The translations under genes were made by a program, and so were the position numbers. The notes under the pieces were generated by a model. It did no database searches and was not told the DNA's origin. It saw only the letters and a list, made by a program, of their open reading frames with translations. Below, piece after piece: positions 1 through 8,476 of a DNA stretch of 64,000 bases. Every line of letters begins with the position of its first letter. The stretch's first letter is position 1. Origin of the DNA: Caballeronia cordobensis (GTDB lineage: Bacteria; Pseudomonadota; Gammaproteobacteria; Burkholderiales; Burkholderiaceae); contig NZ_FCNY02000021.1 of assembly GCF_001544575.2 (NCBI RefSeq), positions 62,001 to 126,000 of the forward strand, written 5' to 3'.

Positions 1-1
1 C

Positions 2-307
2 GAGTTCACCGTCATTCTCGAAGACATAACCGATCCTCAGGATGTGGCACGCATTGCGCACAATCTGGTGGCATCGATAGGACGTCCGATGGATATCGAC
101 TCGACGCAGGCGCGCGTGACCACCAGCGTTGGCATCAGCCTATTTCCCGACCACGGCGCGGGGCCAAATGAACTGCTCAAGCGCGCAGATATGGCAATGT
201 ACGAAGCGAAGGATTCCGGCAAGAACGACTTTCAGTTTTGTGCGCTGACGGAAGACGCCACGGCGATGCACAGCGCCGAAGATGCCCAGGCAGACCAGGC
301 GGAGTGA
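2..307 (+). CDS. GGDEF-domain protein, C-terminal part (5' end outside window)
   Basis: The frame is open from the first base and ends in TGA at 305-307, giving 101 residues. It begins with EFTVILED, the tail of a GG(D/E)EF active-site loop. VTTSVGISLFPDHG and LLKRADMAMYEAKDSGKN then follow, which are the usual strands and last helix of a diguanylate cyclase domain. The family makes cyclic di-GMP from two GTP. Because only the end is visible, it is unknown whether the loop is catalytically intact or whether sensor or EAL domains precede it. The tail after the domain is short and Ala/Asp/Glu-rich, so no EAL domain follows. Confidence 0.88.
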   Translation, partial: EFTVILEDITDPQDVARIAHNLVASIGRPMDIDSTQARVTTSVGISLFPDHGAGPNELLKRADMAMYEAKDSGKNDFQFCALTEDATAMHSAEDAQADQAE

Positions 308-311
308 CCTG

Positions 312-587
312 TCAGAGCAGTCCCAGCGAGGCATCGTAGGCGTCGGCGGTCATCACGGGCGTCAGCGTGAAGTTGAAGAGATCGTTCCATTGGATGATCC
401 ATGCAGCGAGTTTCGACGCATCGTCCGCTTCGATGACTGCGTATCCGCCCGGCTCCGCGATGGCATGCCAGCGGGCGATAACGGTGATCTCTTTCGACCT
501 CGAACTATCGCTTCGCATGCTCTTGTAGCGTTCGACCGCGGCCTTTCTTGCGGTCGCGGGACCAGACCAGTGGACGACGAATAGCAT
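312..587 (-). CDS. DUF3303 family small protein
   Basis: This is a 91-residue protein starting MLFVVHWSG. It matches the DUF3303 pattern: an opening beta strand, a central WHAIAEPGGYAVIEADDA segment, and a closing segment containing WNDLFNFTLTPVM. These are dimeric alpha/beta-barrel-like small proteins of unknown function. The gene converges on the GGDEF gene with only 4 bp between the stops. No signal peptide or cysteine motif is present, so a cytoplasmic protein is expected. The family call comes from sequence pattern and length. Confidence 0.75.
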   Translation of the reverse strand: MLFVVHWSGPATARKAAVERYKSMRSDSSRSKEITVIARWHAIAEPGGYAVIEADDASKLAAWIIQWNDLFNFTLTPVMTADAYDASLGLL

Positions 588-1445
588 GAAAGACCTCTTT
601 TCTCACAGGCGGCGTGGACAGATGATGCTGGTTTTCGAATCGCCACATGAGCAGAGAAGCAATGCGATCAAAAGCCACTGCCGCTTTGCGCGGGCGCTAC
701 GCTGCAAACCATATGAACTCGCAGGCGGTTTTTCAAGCAATTAACTTCCAGAAAGATGTTTTACGCTTACCTCGACAGTGTGGAAGAACTCAATTGGCTT
801 CCGGAAAATTAACCAAATAACTTCTGTTTTGGCCGGGTTCTGAGGTCAAAACGGAGCCTAGGCGCTTGGTCTGTTACTCAAATAACTTCCGGGAGCGACA
901 AGTTTCAACCATAAATCTTCCATCGTCGCGAAAAGATCGTCAACCATCGTTGCGATTGGGCCCCGTGAGCGTCCGTGACCGCTACCAGGCAAGAACGTCC
1001 AAGCCGAGCACGTCATCGGCCATTGCTGACGTTCGTCGTTTGCCGGCGGGACGGCTCTTCAACCCTCGACACCGGTCGTTCACAACTACGGTCATCGCGA
1101 ACAGCGGTTCGTCTCCCGACCAAGAGGCGAAATCGACCCATCTCGGCCATATGATCCTGAAAATCGTCAACGACCGGTTGCGAGCCATTCCGGTCGTTTG
1201 AATTAGGCATAGCATTCAAAATTCGCGGGCGAGCGATCTACCGTCCAGCAATCTGGAACGGAACCGTTCGTCTCGCCCAATATGTTGAAATATCAGAACT
1301 TGTGCCGAATCGCCACGCGCGCCATCACCTGCCGATTCGTCGATGACGGCCCCGCCGTATCCGGATTCGATGCCACTTCGAGTCCCGTGCCCGCCGCCGC
1401 TCCTTTCGGCCGGCGTGGCTACTTTGCGAGCTTTACCTGCAAGGA
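588..1445. other. Long gene-poor stretch
   Basis: I see no convincing gene here. The open frames at 866-1201 (+) and 982-1219 (-) have no recognisable domain. Base composition between about 720 and 900 is clearly more AT-rich than the neighbouring genes. The only structure seen is a set of four related CAAWTAACTTCC elements (listed separately). The right end runs into the truncated MFS gene, so part of this stretch may be decayed coding DNA. Confidence 0.6.
738..892 (+). repeat. Four imperfect copies of a CAAWTAACTTCCGGAAA-like element
   Basis: Copies start at 738 (CAATTAACTTCCAGAAAG), 791 (CAATTGGCTTCCGGAAAA), 814 (CAAATAACTTC) and 879 (CAAATAACTTCCGG), all on the same strand and with uneven spacing. 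The first two agree at 14 of 18 positions. They could be binding sites for a regulator or recombinase, or chance similarity in AT-rich DNA. No function can be assigned. Confidence 0.4.
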
Positions 1446-2012
1446 GTGCAAGCCGGACAGCTCCTGGCGGCGGCGGTCGTCGGCAACCTCTCTGACAAAA
1501 TCGGCCGCCGGCCGCCAGTTCTTGCCGGCGTGCTCAGCGCCGGGTTGCTCTCTTTCGGATACTTGTATGCCATCAGCATCCATAGTCTCTGGCTCACGGT
1601 GGTTCTTTCGGTGCTGATGTGGGGCATCGCCTACCAGGGCTTCAACGGTGTGTTCCCGAGCCTTTTCCCGGAACTCTTCCGCACGCGAGTGCGCGTGACG
1701 GGAATGGCCATCGGACAAAACGTTGGGACGACGCTTGCAGCACTGACGCCAACGCTCTTTGTAGCCGTCGCGCCTCCCGGCACCGCCAACATTCCGCTCA
1801 AAATCGGCTCACTAACGTTCGGCATCTGTCTTGTGGCTGCGTTCGCCGCTTTCACTACGCGGGAGACGTATCGCATGCGCCTCAACGACCTTGGCGACCG
1901 CAATGCGGTCCCCGTACCAAAAGCCGAATACGAGCGCTTGCGGGGCGAAGTGATGGCTGGATCAACTAAAACGGCCGATGCGCAACATCTCGGAAATCAG
2001 GTTCGTTCGTAG
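1446..2012 (+). pseudogene. MFS transporter, C-terminal half only
   Basis: The readable protein is 188 residues and begins at a GTG. It carries the central MFS loop motif GNLSDKIGRRPP, then four or five hydrophobic segments and the PSLFPELFRTRVRVTGMAIGQN motif typical of metabolite:H+ symporters (the ShiA/KgtP type). A normal member has about 430-450 residues, so the first six membrane helices are missing. In-frame similarity seems to extend slightly upstream (LYLQGVQAGQ), which suggests the start codon is accidental. It is probably non-functional and may once have served the shikimate-type genes that follow. Confidence 0.75.
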
Positions 2013-2105
2013 TGGTCCCGCCTTGATGCAATTTGGCATCAGCCGAACAGAAAAAATGCGGCCGCGGCGCTGGCGGCTTCACTGACACGCACACAGGAAA
2101 TGCAA

Positions 2106-2558
2106 ATGCATAACGAAGACACACCCCGTTACGAGGGCCCGCGCGAGCTCGCGGAATCTCTAAGCGCGTTTGCGCGCATCAGCGCGGCCGAGGCGCCCTG
2201 GAACCAGGAGGGCCTGCGCGCCGATTCTGAGTATCGCGACCTCGGACTCGCCGCGGTAACCAACGGTCGGATCGGGGCGAAGCACATTCGTGCGCTGAAG
2301 CCGTTCACCGATCCTACCGGCTGGCATTGGCACGACATGACTGGCCACTACCTGTATGTGCTGCGCGGATCCGTGACGTTCCGTTTCGCGGGAGTGGAGG
2401 GCGACGTGACCGTTAGTGCAGGCGACGGCCTGTCGCAACCCGCCGGCGTGCCGCATAACGTGCTATGGCGCTCCGACGACCTCGAGGTCATCGAGATCAA
2501 CGAGCCTGCTGTCTACGGGACCTGGGATCTCGACGCACCGCCTGCACCCTGGAAGTGA
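2106..2558 (+). CDS. Cupin-domain protein
   Basis: This is a single-domain cupin of about 150 residues. Motif 1 is GWHWHDMTGHYLYVLRG and motif 2 is GDGLSQPAGVPHNV, so metal-ligand histidines are present in both motifs. The ATG at 2106 is preferred over that at 2100 because AGGAA at 2095-2099 is correctly spaced only for the second. Small cupins of this kind are metal-dependent isomerases or oxygenases, or act as sensors. Its place ahead of a shikimate-dehydrogenase-like gene, an oxidoreductase and a hydrolase suggests a role in catabolism of a small hydroxy-acid or aromatic compound, but the substrate is not evident. Confidence 0.8.
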   Translation: MHNEDTPRYEGPRELAESLSAFARISAAEAPWNQEGLRADSEYRDLGLAAVTNGRIGAKHIRALKPFTDPTGWHWHDMTGHYLYVLRGSVTFRFAGVEGDVTVSAGDGLSQPAGVPHNVLWRSDDLEVIEINEPAVYGTWDLDAPPAPWK

Positions 2559-2782
2559 CTGCTCAATCCCTTGCCCTTCTCATCACATAGCGTGCTCTCG
2601 GCGCATCCGACAGTCGTGGATGCTCCAAAACCGCGACGAACGGATTGCGTGATAGAGACGCGGTACACGTAATCAACGCGGCTTGCTTCGAGTATGGATG
2701 TACCGACATGCCCTTAGTACGCCACGTTTCCGAGCAGTCAGGAAAGACTGCGCCATCAGCCAACCTCGAAGACAACGCAGCA

Positions 2783-3619
2783 ATGGATCCACATATCACA
2801 GGAACAACGCGACTCTACGGGTTAGTGGGCGATCCACTGACGGCAGCTAAGTCGCCACAGTTGTTGAACCAACTCTTTGCTGAACAGCACGTGGACGCAG
2901 CTTGCGTTCCGTTCTGGGTGCAGGCCGAAAACCTGCACGCATTCGTCATTGGTGCACGAGCGATGGGCAATCTCTCGGGCATGCTGGTCACCATGCCTCA
3001 TAAGCAACGGATGCTGGAATTTGTGGACGAACTAGATGCAACTGCTCGTCAGGTCGGCGCCATCAACGTCATCCGGTGCCAGGCGGATGGACGGTGGGTT
3101 GGCGCGATATTCGATGGCGTTGGCTGCGTTCTTGGAATGCAGTGGGAGGGCAACCACCCTGCGAACAAGTCTGTGCTTCTCGTCGGCTCGGGAGGCGCGG
3201 GAAGCGCCATTGCATTCGCAGTCGCGTCCGCAGGTGCCAGCAGGCTAACCATTTCCGATATCGATGAACGTCGGGCTGCCGACCTGGCGGCAGCTGTGGC
3301 TGCCGAGACGGGCTGCGACGTACGTTTAGGGCCACCCGATCCGCAAGGATTCGAGGTGGTCATCAATGCCACGCCCCTCGGCATGAAAGTGGGTGATGCG
3401 ATACCGGTCGATCCGGAGCGGCTCGCGCCTGGCGCCATCGTCGTCGACATCATCAACGCCTCCGAGCCAACACCGCTTCGGCGCGCCGCGCACGCACGCG
3501 GGTGTCGTACCGAGGACGGGGGACCGATGCATCGGGGGCAGGCTGTCCATGCACTTAAGTTTCTTGGATTCGACTACCGCCCCGATGGACGATCAACACC
3601 AGACCACAATCCGCGATAA
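2783..3619 (+). CDS. Shikimate/quinate dehydrogenase-like protein (AroE family)
   Basis: The 278-residue protein fits the AroE family, which reversibly oxidises shikimate or quinate with NAD(P). An N-terminal substrate domain has AKSPQLL, the catalytic lysine K74 in MPHK, N95 in GAINVI and D111 in FDGVG. A Rossmann domain carries GSGGAGSA at 135-142. The frame is open upstream to 2645, with alternative ATGs at 2645 and 2708. I chose 2783 because family homology starts just after it (GLVGDP). The usual SxS substrate motif is altered. As it sits in a catabolic cluster rather than with aro genes, a role in catabolism (quinate or a related cyclitol or diol acid) is more likely than aromatic biosynthesis. 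Confidence 0.85.
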   Translation: MDPHITGTTRLYGLVGDPLTAAKSPQLLNQLFAEQHVDAACVPFWVQAENLHAFVIGARAMGNLSGMLVTMPHKQRMLEFVDELDATARQVGAINVIRCQADGRWVGAIFDGVGCVLGMQWEGNHPANKSVLLVGSGGAGSAIAFAVASAGASRLTISDIDERRAADLAAAVAAETGCDVRLGPPDPQGFEVVINATPLGMKVGDAIPVDPERLAPGAIVVDIINASEPTPLRRAAHARGCRTEDGGPMHRGQAVHALKFLGFDYRPDGRSTPDHNPR

Positions 3620-3644
3620 ATAGGTATTTCAAAGGAGAATATGC

Positions 3645-4664
3645 ATGAGAGTTGCTTTGCTGGAAGTCAGCCATTGGCATGTCCCGCTCTATCTTGATGC
3701 GCTGGAAGCCCCCGGAATTGAAGTGGTCGCCGTGTCGGATGCGGAGCATGTCAAGGGCGAGGCGATTGCCGCACGATTCGGAAGCAAGCTGTACTCGTCG
3801 GCTTATGAATTGCTCGAGCGTGAAGAAGTTGATTTCGCATTCGTGTTCGGACGGCACTCCGAGATGCCGGCGCTCGCAGAAGCCGTGATCGCGCTTAACA
3901 TTCCGTTCGCGCTGGAGAAACCTTGCGGCGTCAACATGTCACAGGTCACCCGACTTCGCGAACTGACCGAGCAGGCCAATCTCTATTGCGCAGTGCCATT
4001 GATCTTCCGAATGAGCGAATTGCTCAGCTCGCTCGAGGATGCGGAAGGCCGCATACCGTCGGACTTCAACTACATGTCGTTCCGCTTTATTGTGGGGCCG
4101 CCCGGTCGATACGAGGCGGCCGGCGCCGGCTGGGCGCTCGATCCCCAGTATTCCGGAGGCGGATCGACAATCAATGTGGCGACACACTTCATCGACCTGT
4201 TTCGATTGCTCACTGGCAAGGAGGTCGCGCGAGTCTCTGCCACGATGAACGCAAGAACGCATCGAGGGGACGTTGAGGACTATTCGCTGCTGACCATGCA
4301 AACCGAAGACGGCGTGATCGGCCTGGTGGAAACGGGCTATAGCTTCCCCAGTACGCCCGACGAGCAGCGCGAGTTTTCGTTCACGCTTGCATCAGATCGA
4401 ATGTACGCGAAGTCCGGGCCCGACCGGATCGAGATTCGGGACAGAAACAACTTGTCTGCCGGCACGCGGAGCCGCCGCCTCCAGCTCGAAACTGACATTT
4501 ACTACCCGTTGTTCGTCAAGCAGGTGCTGACAGAATGCCGTACTGGCGCAACGCCAATCGCGTCGTTGCGCGACGCAGAGCTCATGATGCAAGTCATGGA
4601 CGCGGCGTACGCGTCAGCTCGACTCGGGGGGGCGCTTCAGACTTTGGCGCCGATCTCGAAGTGA
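3645..4664 (+). CDS. Gfo/Idh/MocA family oxidoreductase
   Basis: This 339-residue protein is preceded by a good ribosome site (AAAGGAGA near 3630). The N-terminal Rossmann half begins MRVALLEVSHWHVPLY. It keeps FALEKPCGVN, the family's EKP motif that contributes the catalytic lysine. The C-terminal alpha/beta domain has GGGSTINVATHFIDLFRLL, holding the conserved histidine. Members are NAD(P)-dependent dehydrogenases of sugars, inositols and related polyols. The first glycine-rich loop is unusual, with a Ser-His-Trp-His stretch in place of a clean GxGxxG. It lies 25 bp after the AroE-like gene and overlaps or nearly abuts the next hydrolase gene, so the three are probably co-transcribed. Confidence 0.85.
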   Translation: MRVALLEVSHWHVPLYLDALEAPGIEVVAVSDAEHVKGEAIAARFGSKLYSSAYELLEREEVDFAFVFGRHSEMPALAEAVIALNIPFALEKPCGVNMSQVTRLRELTEQANLYCAVPLIFRMSELLSSLEDAEGRIPSDFNYMSFRFIVGPPGRYEAAGAGWALDPQYSGGGSTINVATHFIDLFRLLTGKEVARVSATMNARTHRGDVEDYSLLTMQTEDGVIGLVETGYSFPSTPDEQREFSFTLASDRMYAKSGPDRIEIRDRNNLSAGTRSRRLQLETDIYYPLFVKQVLTECRTGATPIASLRDAELMMQVMDAAYASARLGGALQTLAPISK

Positions 4665-4687
4665 CGTATCTGTCGGATCGCGCGCTA

Positions 4688-5716
4688 ATGCTGCAAACCA
4701 CACATTGCAATGCGGCCGACTATCCCGCGCCGTACGAAGGGGACTGGATCGCACGAGATTTCCGTTTCCACACCGGCGAGGTGATGTCGGAGGTTCGGAT
4801 CCACTACCGGACCATCGGCGACCCGTCAGGTGAGCCGGTTCTCGTCTTGCACGGCACGACGGGCACCGGGGCAAGCATGCTGACACCTGGTTTTGCGGGG
4901 GAGTTGTTCGGACCCGGGCAGCCGCTCGATGCCAAGAGGTATTTCATCATCGTTCCGGACGCTCTAGGAGCCGGTGGATCGTCCAAGCCGTCCGACGGAC
5001 TGCGCACACGATTTCCGGCTTACAACTACGACGACATGGTGCTCGCGCAGCACCGACTACTGACCGAGCACCTGAACATCCGGCACTTGCGCCTGTTGAT
5101 CGGTAATTCGATGGGCGGCATGCACGCATGGATCTGGGGCGTGCGGTATCCCGATTTCATGGATGCGCTCGTGCCGATGGCGTCACAACCGACGGAAATG
5201 TCCGGCCGAAACTGGATGCTGCGCCGCATGCTCATCGAGATGGTCCGAAACGACCCGGAGTACCAGGGCGGTAACTATGAGAGCCAGCCAAGTTCGTTGC
5301 GCCTTCTCAACGCGTTTTTTTCACTGGCCACTAATGGTGGGACGCTCGCCTGTCAAAAGGCGGCGTCGACGATGGAACTAGCCGACGAGTACGTCGACAC
5401 GAGATTGGGTCAACCGTTCACATTGGATGCCAACGATTACTTATATCAGTGGAGTGCCGCACGCGGCTATAACCCGGCACCAGCCCTGGAAGACATTGAA
5501 GCTGCCGTCCTCGCCATTAACGCCGCCGACGACGAACGCTATCCGCCGGAGACCCGCTTGATGGAGCGCGCGATGCAGCGTGCGCGCAACGGCCGGCTGT
5601 TTGTTATCCCTGCGAGCGAGGATACGTGCGGCCACGGCACCAATGGGCTCGCTCGGTTCTATAAGCGCGGGCTGCATGAATTGCTACGGACGTCCCCGCG
5701 CAGAGTCGGAGTGTAA
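4688..5716 (+). CDS. Alpha/beta hydrolase (homoserine O-acetyltransferase-like fold)
   Basis: The roughly 342-residue protein has the layout of the MetX-type alpha/beta hydrolases. An oxyanion region LHGTTGTG is followed by the DALGAGGSSKPSDG loop. The nucleophile elbow is GNSMGGMHAW, and a late acid/histidine pair lies in NAADDERYPPE and DTCGHGT. ATG 4688 gives the usual family N-terminus. GTG 4661 overlaps the preceding stop as GTGA and would permit translational coupling, so the start is not certain. The substrate cannot be read from sequence. Clustering with dehydrogenases argues for a catabolic esterase or lactonase rather than methionine synthesis. Confidence 0.8.
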   Translation: MLQTTHCNAADYPAPYEGDWIARDFRFHTGEVMSEVRIHYRTIGDPSGEPVLVLHGTTGTGASMLTPGFAGELFGPGQPLDAKRYFIIVPDALGAGGSSKPSDGLRTRFPAYNYDDMVLAQHRLLTEHLNIRHLRLLIGNSMGGMHAWIWGVRYPDFMDALVPMASQPTEMSGRNWMLRRMLIEMVRNDPEYQGGNYESQPSSLRLLNAFFSLATNGGTLACQKAASTMELADEYVDTRLGQPFTLDANDYLYQWSAARGYNPAPALEDIEAAVLAINAADDERYPPETRLMERAMQRARNGRLFVIPASEDTCGHGTNGLARFYKRGLHELLRTSPRRVGV

Positions 5717-6105
5717 TGCCTCTACGGACCTACCGCTGACCTCTTCCGACCCCAGCCGTCGTTAGTTTCGGACTTGCATGCCCGCTGCGGAGAGTACAAC
5801 GGTCGCTGCGGTAGACCTCTCGCTGCACCGTCGACCGTCGCGAAATGGCTATTGCTGCCCGTCGGCGTTCGAGGCTGGATTGGGTCGCCGCCGAGGATCT
5901 GGATGAGAGTCTTCGGATTACCCTGACCCTCGTGTTAGTCCTTATTGTTCTCCACACCGGCAAGCGCTGCTGGCGACAACGCAGAACGTGAGCGACCCCG
6001 AAGCGGACAGGGTGGTGAAACCTCCTACAACCTCTCCAAGAACAGTGTCGATCTCCGATCACTCGGTTCGTCGTCAGTAAGTCCGCAGCCAACAAAGGAT
6101 CTCCC
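5717..6105. other. Intergenic stretch, no gene seen
   Basis: The only long open frame (minus strand, 5730-6107) is Arg/Ser-rich with no recognisable domain, and I do not accept it. No hairpin with a T-run or clear palindrome was noticed. A promoter for the downstream YCII gene may lie at the right-hand end. Confidence 0.5.
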
Positions 6106-6477
6106 ATGAAATTCCTAGGCCTGGCCTACTTCACCCCAGAAAAAATGGCCGCGATGGCACCAGTCGACGTCAGGGAACTGGTGAGCCAATGCCCGGCGCT
6201 GGACGAAAGAATGCGCGCTACCGGTAAGGTTCTGGTTTCCGCATCGCTTGGCGATCTAGACAAATGGAGGACGCTTCGTCCAAGCGGCGGCAAAACGCAC
6301 GTCACTGATGGGCCTTACGCCGAGTCGAAGGAAGTCGTGGGCGGCCTGTTCATCATCGAGGCGGATACCCGTGACGAGGCGTTGCGCATTGCGTCCATGC
6401 ATCCGGCCGCCACGCTTGGCGAAGAAAGTGGATGGGCCGTCGAGCTCATTCCCATGGATTCGTACCTGGCCCGATGA
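6106..6477 (+). CDS. YCII-related (DGPF-domain) protein
   Basis: The 123-residue protein starts MKFLGLAYFTPEKM and carries THVTDGPYAESKEVVGGLFIIE, the DGPF-type signature. It ends in a conserved HPAA...WAVELIP pattern. YCII-like proteins adopt a ferredoxin-like fold with a conserved His-Asp pair. They are often encoded beside an ECF sigma factor, but none follows here. The start is supported by an AGGA-like site (CAAAGGATCTCCC) just before the ATG. The function is unknown. Confidence 0.8.
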   Translation: MKFLGLAYFTPEKMAAMAPVDVRELVSQCPALDERMRATGKVLVSASLGDLDKWRTLRPSGGKTHVTDGPYAESKEVVGGLFIIEADTRDEALRIASMHPAATLGEESGWAVELIPMDSYLAR

Positions 6478-6712
6478 GCGCGTGGGGACAACTGTTTCGA
6501 CAATCCGTTGGCGCTCATTTTTACAAACGCCTGTACGGCTTCATGCCTCATCGCGGCCATATCTGCTTAGACCCGTGCCAGGCCCCGACGATGCGTTCGA
6601 CGTAACCATGCCGACGGCCGTCCACGACGCGGACCCCGCCGCCGTGCCCGCGCCGGGGCGAGACTCCCTCGCTCCCACGACGCTCGATCCGGGTCGCCGG
6701 TCACGGCGACAA

Positions 6713-7294
6713 TCAGGTGACATAGCGAAGCAACCTACCGACCTGCGTGGCTACCCCATAAGGTGCGAGAAAGGGAGTCCGCTGCCGAAGCGCTGCGAGG
6801 CGCTTGGTTGATGTCGAACCGACAATGTCCTGTAACACCGAGACCGCTCGAGCGAAGTCAGTCGTATGTTCGAACTGGGTGTGTGGCCATTCAATACCCC
6901 ACATTAGGCGCGATGGTCCGTAGGCGCGGAGCAACTGTTCGGTTGCCTCACGGAAGAACGACGTGCCCGGCTCCGCGCAGCGATAGGCGCCTGAAATCTT
7001 TACCCACACCCGACCGGATGCGCCGAATGCGAGCAGTTCGTTAAATCCAAGGTCGCTCGTTCCCTTGTCGGGAGCCGGCCTTCCAAAGTGGTCCACAACC
7101 ACGGGCAAGCCTTGGTCGAGAAGCGGCTCGATAAGTGCCGGCACATCGCACGCATGTCTGTGCAAATCGACATGCAATCCAAATAGCGCAAGTCGTCTGC
7201 CAAACGTGGTCCAAACTGACGAACGCAAATCTGGAAGCGGCCGCCCTATCAGATTGAGCCTGATGCCGGTCGCACTGCTTCTGACGAGGCGCAT
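6713..7294 (-). pseudogene. Amidohydrolase_2 family TIM-barrel hydrolase, N-terminally truncated
   Basis: The 193 residues cover the second half of a metal-dependent amidohydrolase of the 2-pyrone-4,6-dicarboxylate lactonase or L-fuconolactonase type. Visible motifs are LFGLHVDLHRHA, VVDHFGRPAPDKG, VWVKISGAYR and LMWGIEWPHTQ. Family members have about 280-300 residues, so the first barrel strands with the metal-binding HxH are missing. The normally conserved Asp of the GSDWPH metal motif is Glu here (GIEWPH). Both points suggest a non-functional remnant. It is divergent from the GntR gene and starts just beside the palindrome at 7325-7350, so it probably belonged to that regulator's regulon. 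Confidence 0.75.
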
Positions 7295-7324
7295 ACCGAG
7301 CGAACATCGTTGCCCTCATCGGTA

Positions 7325-7350
7325 CATATATTCATATATATGCCTATATC
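7325..7350. promoter_or_regulatory. AT-rich palindrome, candidate GntR operator 1
   Basis: This 26-bp site has arms ATATA (7326-7330) and TATAT (7345-7349) around a symmetric ATATATAT core flanked by C and G. It agrees at 20 of 26 positions with the site at 8380-8405 ahead of the MFS gene. It sits between the truncated amidohydrolase and the GntR gene, where an autoregulatory operator would be expected. Binding by the encoded GntR is an inference. Confidence 0.6.
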
Positions 7351-7447
7351 TCGAGATTAGGCTTGTGCGGCTGGGTGTCTGTCGGGATTATCTCTCGGAG
7401 ACGACAGTGCTACAGTAGAGATAGAGTTGTGTATATCTATATGACCT

Positions 7448-8191
7448 ATGGACATCGTCACTTTCCCCACTAACGCAGACCTGCGGCTGCCGCGCTACCA
7501 ACTTATCCGCGACGATATCGTACGCCGTATCGCCGATGGACAATGGGCACCCGAGCAGGCGATACCGACCGAGGCGGACCTCTGTCAGGCCTACGAGGTG
7601 TCCATCGGCACCCTGCGCAAAGCCATCGATTTGTTGGTGGCTGATGGCGTTCTGACCCGCACGCAGGGCAAAGGGACTTTCGTCCGCCGGCCGCGCTTTG
7701 ACTCTTCCTTGTTCCGATTTTTTCGCTTCAAATCAGCGGACGGCAAGTCAGTCCAGCCGACAGGAAAGGTGTTGGGACGTACTGTTCTGAAACCAAGCGA
7801 AGCGATTCGCGCGGCACTGCAAATGAAGAGCAGCGAAAAGTGCATCCGCCTCTCTCGCGTTCGTCTCATCGATTCCGAGCCAGTCCTTCGGGAAGAAATC
7901 TGGCTTGCTCGCCATCGCTTCGAAGCGTTGACTACCCTCCCGCTCGACGAGTTCGGGGATTTGATGTACCCGCTTTATGAACGCACGTGCCGACAAATAG
8001 TGGCTTCAGCCACGGAGACGCTCACTGTTGAGCAAGCGACCGAGGAGGACGCGGCTGCGTTGCGCGTCGATCTCGGCAGCGCGGTCATCCAGGTTCAGCG
8101 AATCGCTGCCGACTTTGCGGGAACACCGATCGAATGGCGGACGACCCGAGGCGCTGCGGCTGGTTTTCAATATCAAGTCGACATTCGCTAA
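7448..8191 (+). CDS. GntR-family regulator with UTRA domain (HutC subfamily)
   Basis: The 247-residue protein has an N-terminal winged helix (about residues 14-80) containing RYQLIRDDIVRRIADGQW, PTEADLCQAYEVSIGTLRKAIDLLVADGVL and TRTQGKGTFV, all classic GntR. It is followed by a UTRA ligand-binding domain (about 95-245) with the pattern ...RLIDSEPVLREEIWLA... and a closing IEWRTTRG segment. These proteins usually repress a transport or catabolic operon and release DNA on binding a small effector. Related palindromes lie upstream of this gene and of the following MFS gene, so autoregulation plus control of the transporter is the simplest model. Confidence 0.9.
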   Translation: MDIVTFPTNADLRLPRYQLIRDDIVRRIADGQWAPEQAIPTEADLCQAYEVSIGTLRKAIDLLVADGVLTRTQGKGTFVRRPRFDSSLFRFFRFKSADGKSVQPTGKVLGRTVLKPSEAIRAALQMKSSEKCIRLSRVRLIDSEPVLREEIWLARHRFEALTTLPLDEFGDLMYPLYERTCRQIVASATETLTVEQATEEDAAALRVDLGSAVIQVQRIAADFAGTPIEWRTTRGAAAGFQYQVDIR

Positions 8192-8379
8192 ACATCCAGC
8201 TTTCGCGTTGGTCTTCTGCCGGCGCTTTCTCCCCCGTCCTAGCGAAGCCCGCATCATCGCGCGCTGGTTATCCCGAGGCTAATTCGCACCGAATCACTGT
8301 CGTCGCATCCGCGACAGTGAACCGGCGCGCGACCGTTCGCGTCCGGGTAATACCCCATGGAACGGCGAGGTCATTCAGA

Positions 8380-8405
8380 GATATAAAGATATATATGTTT
8401 ATATC
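8380..8405. promoter_or_regulatory. AT-rich palindrome, candidate GntR operator 2
   Basis: This 26-bp near-perfect palindrome has arms GATATAAA (8380-8387) and TTTATATC (8398-8405) with ATATATAT at its centre. Only the two bases flanking the core break the symmetry. It ends 71 bp before the ATG of the MFS transporter. It shares core and outer arms with the site at 7325-7350, so both are probably bound by the neighbouring GntR protein. Confidence 0.65.
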
Positions 8406-8476
8406 TTACGTCCTAGCTTGGTCTGCCGCAGATTGTCATTGTGGGCGGAGCGGCAGGCGTTCTCCCTGGAGGGACC

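Noticed and set aside
866..1201. A 111-codon open frame
   Set aside because: There is no domain, no ribosome site and no coding-like composition.
5730..6107. A 125-codon minus-strand open frame
   Set aside because: It is Arg/Ser-rich with no family resemblance, and its start overlaps the YCII gene start.
7421..7440. A third possible GntR site (ATAGA...TCTAT) just before the GntR start
   Set aside because: Arms are only five bases, with different spacing and core from the two matching palindromes.
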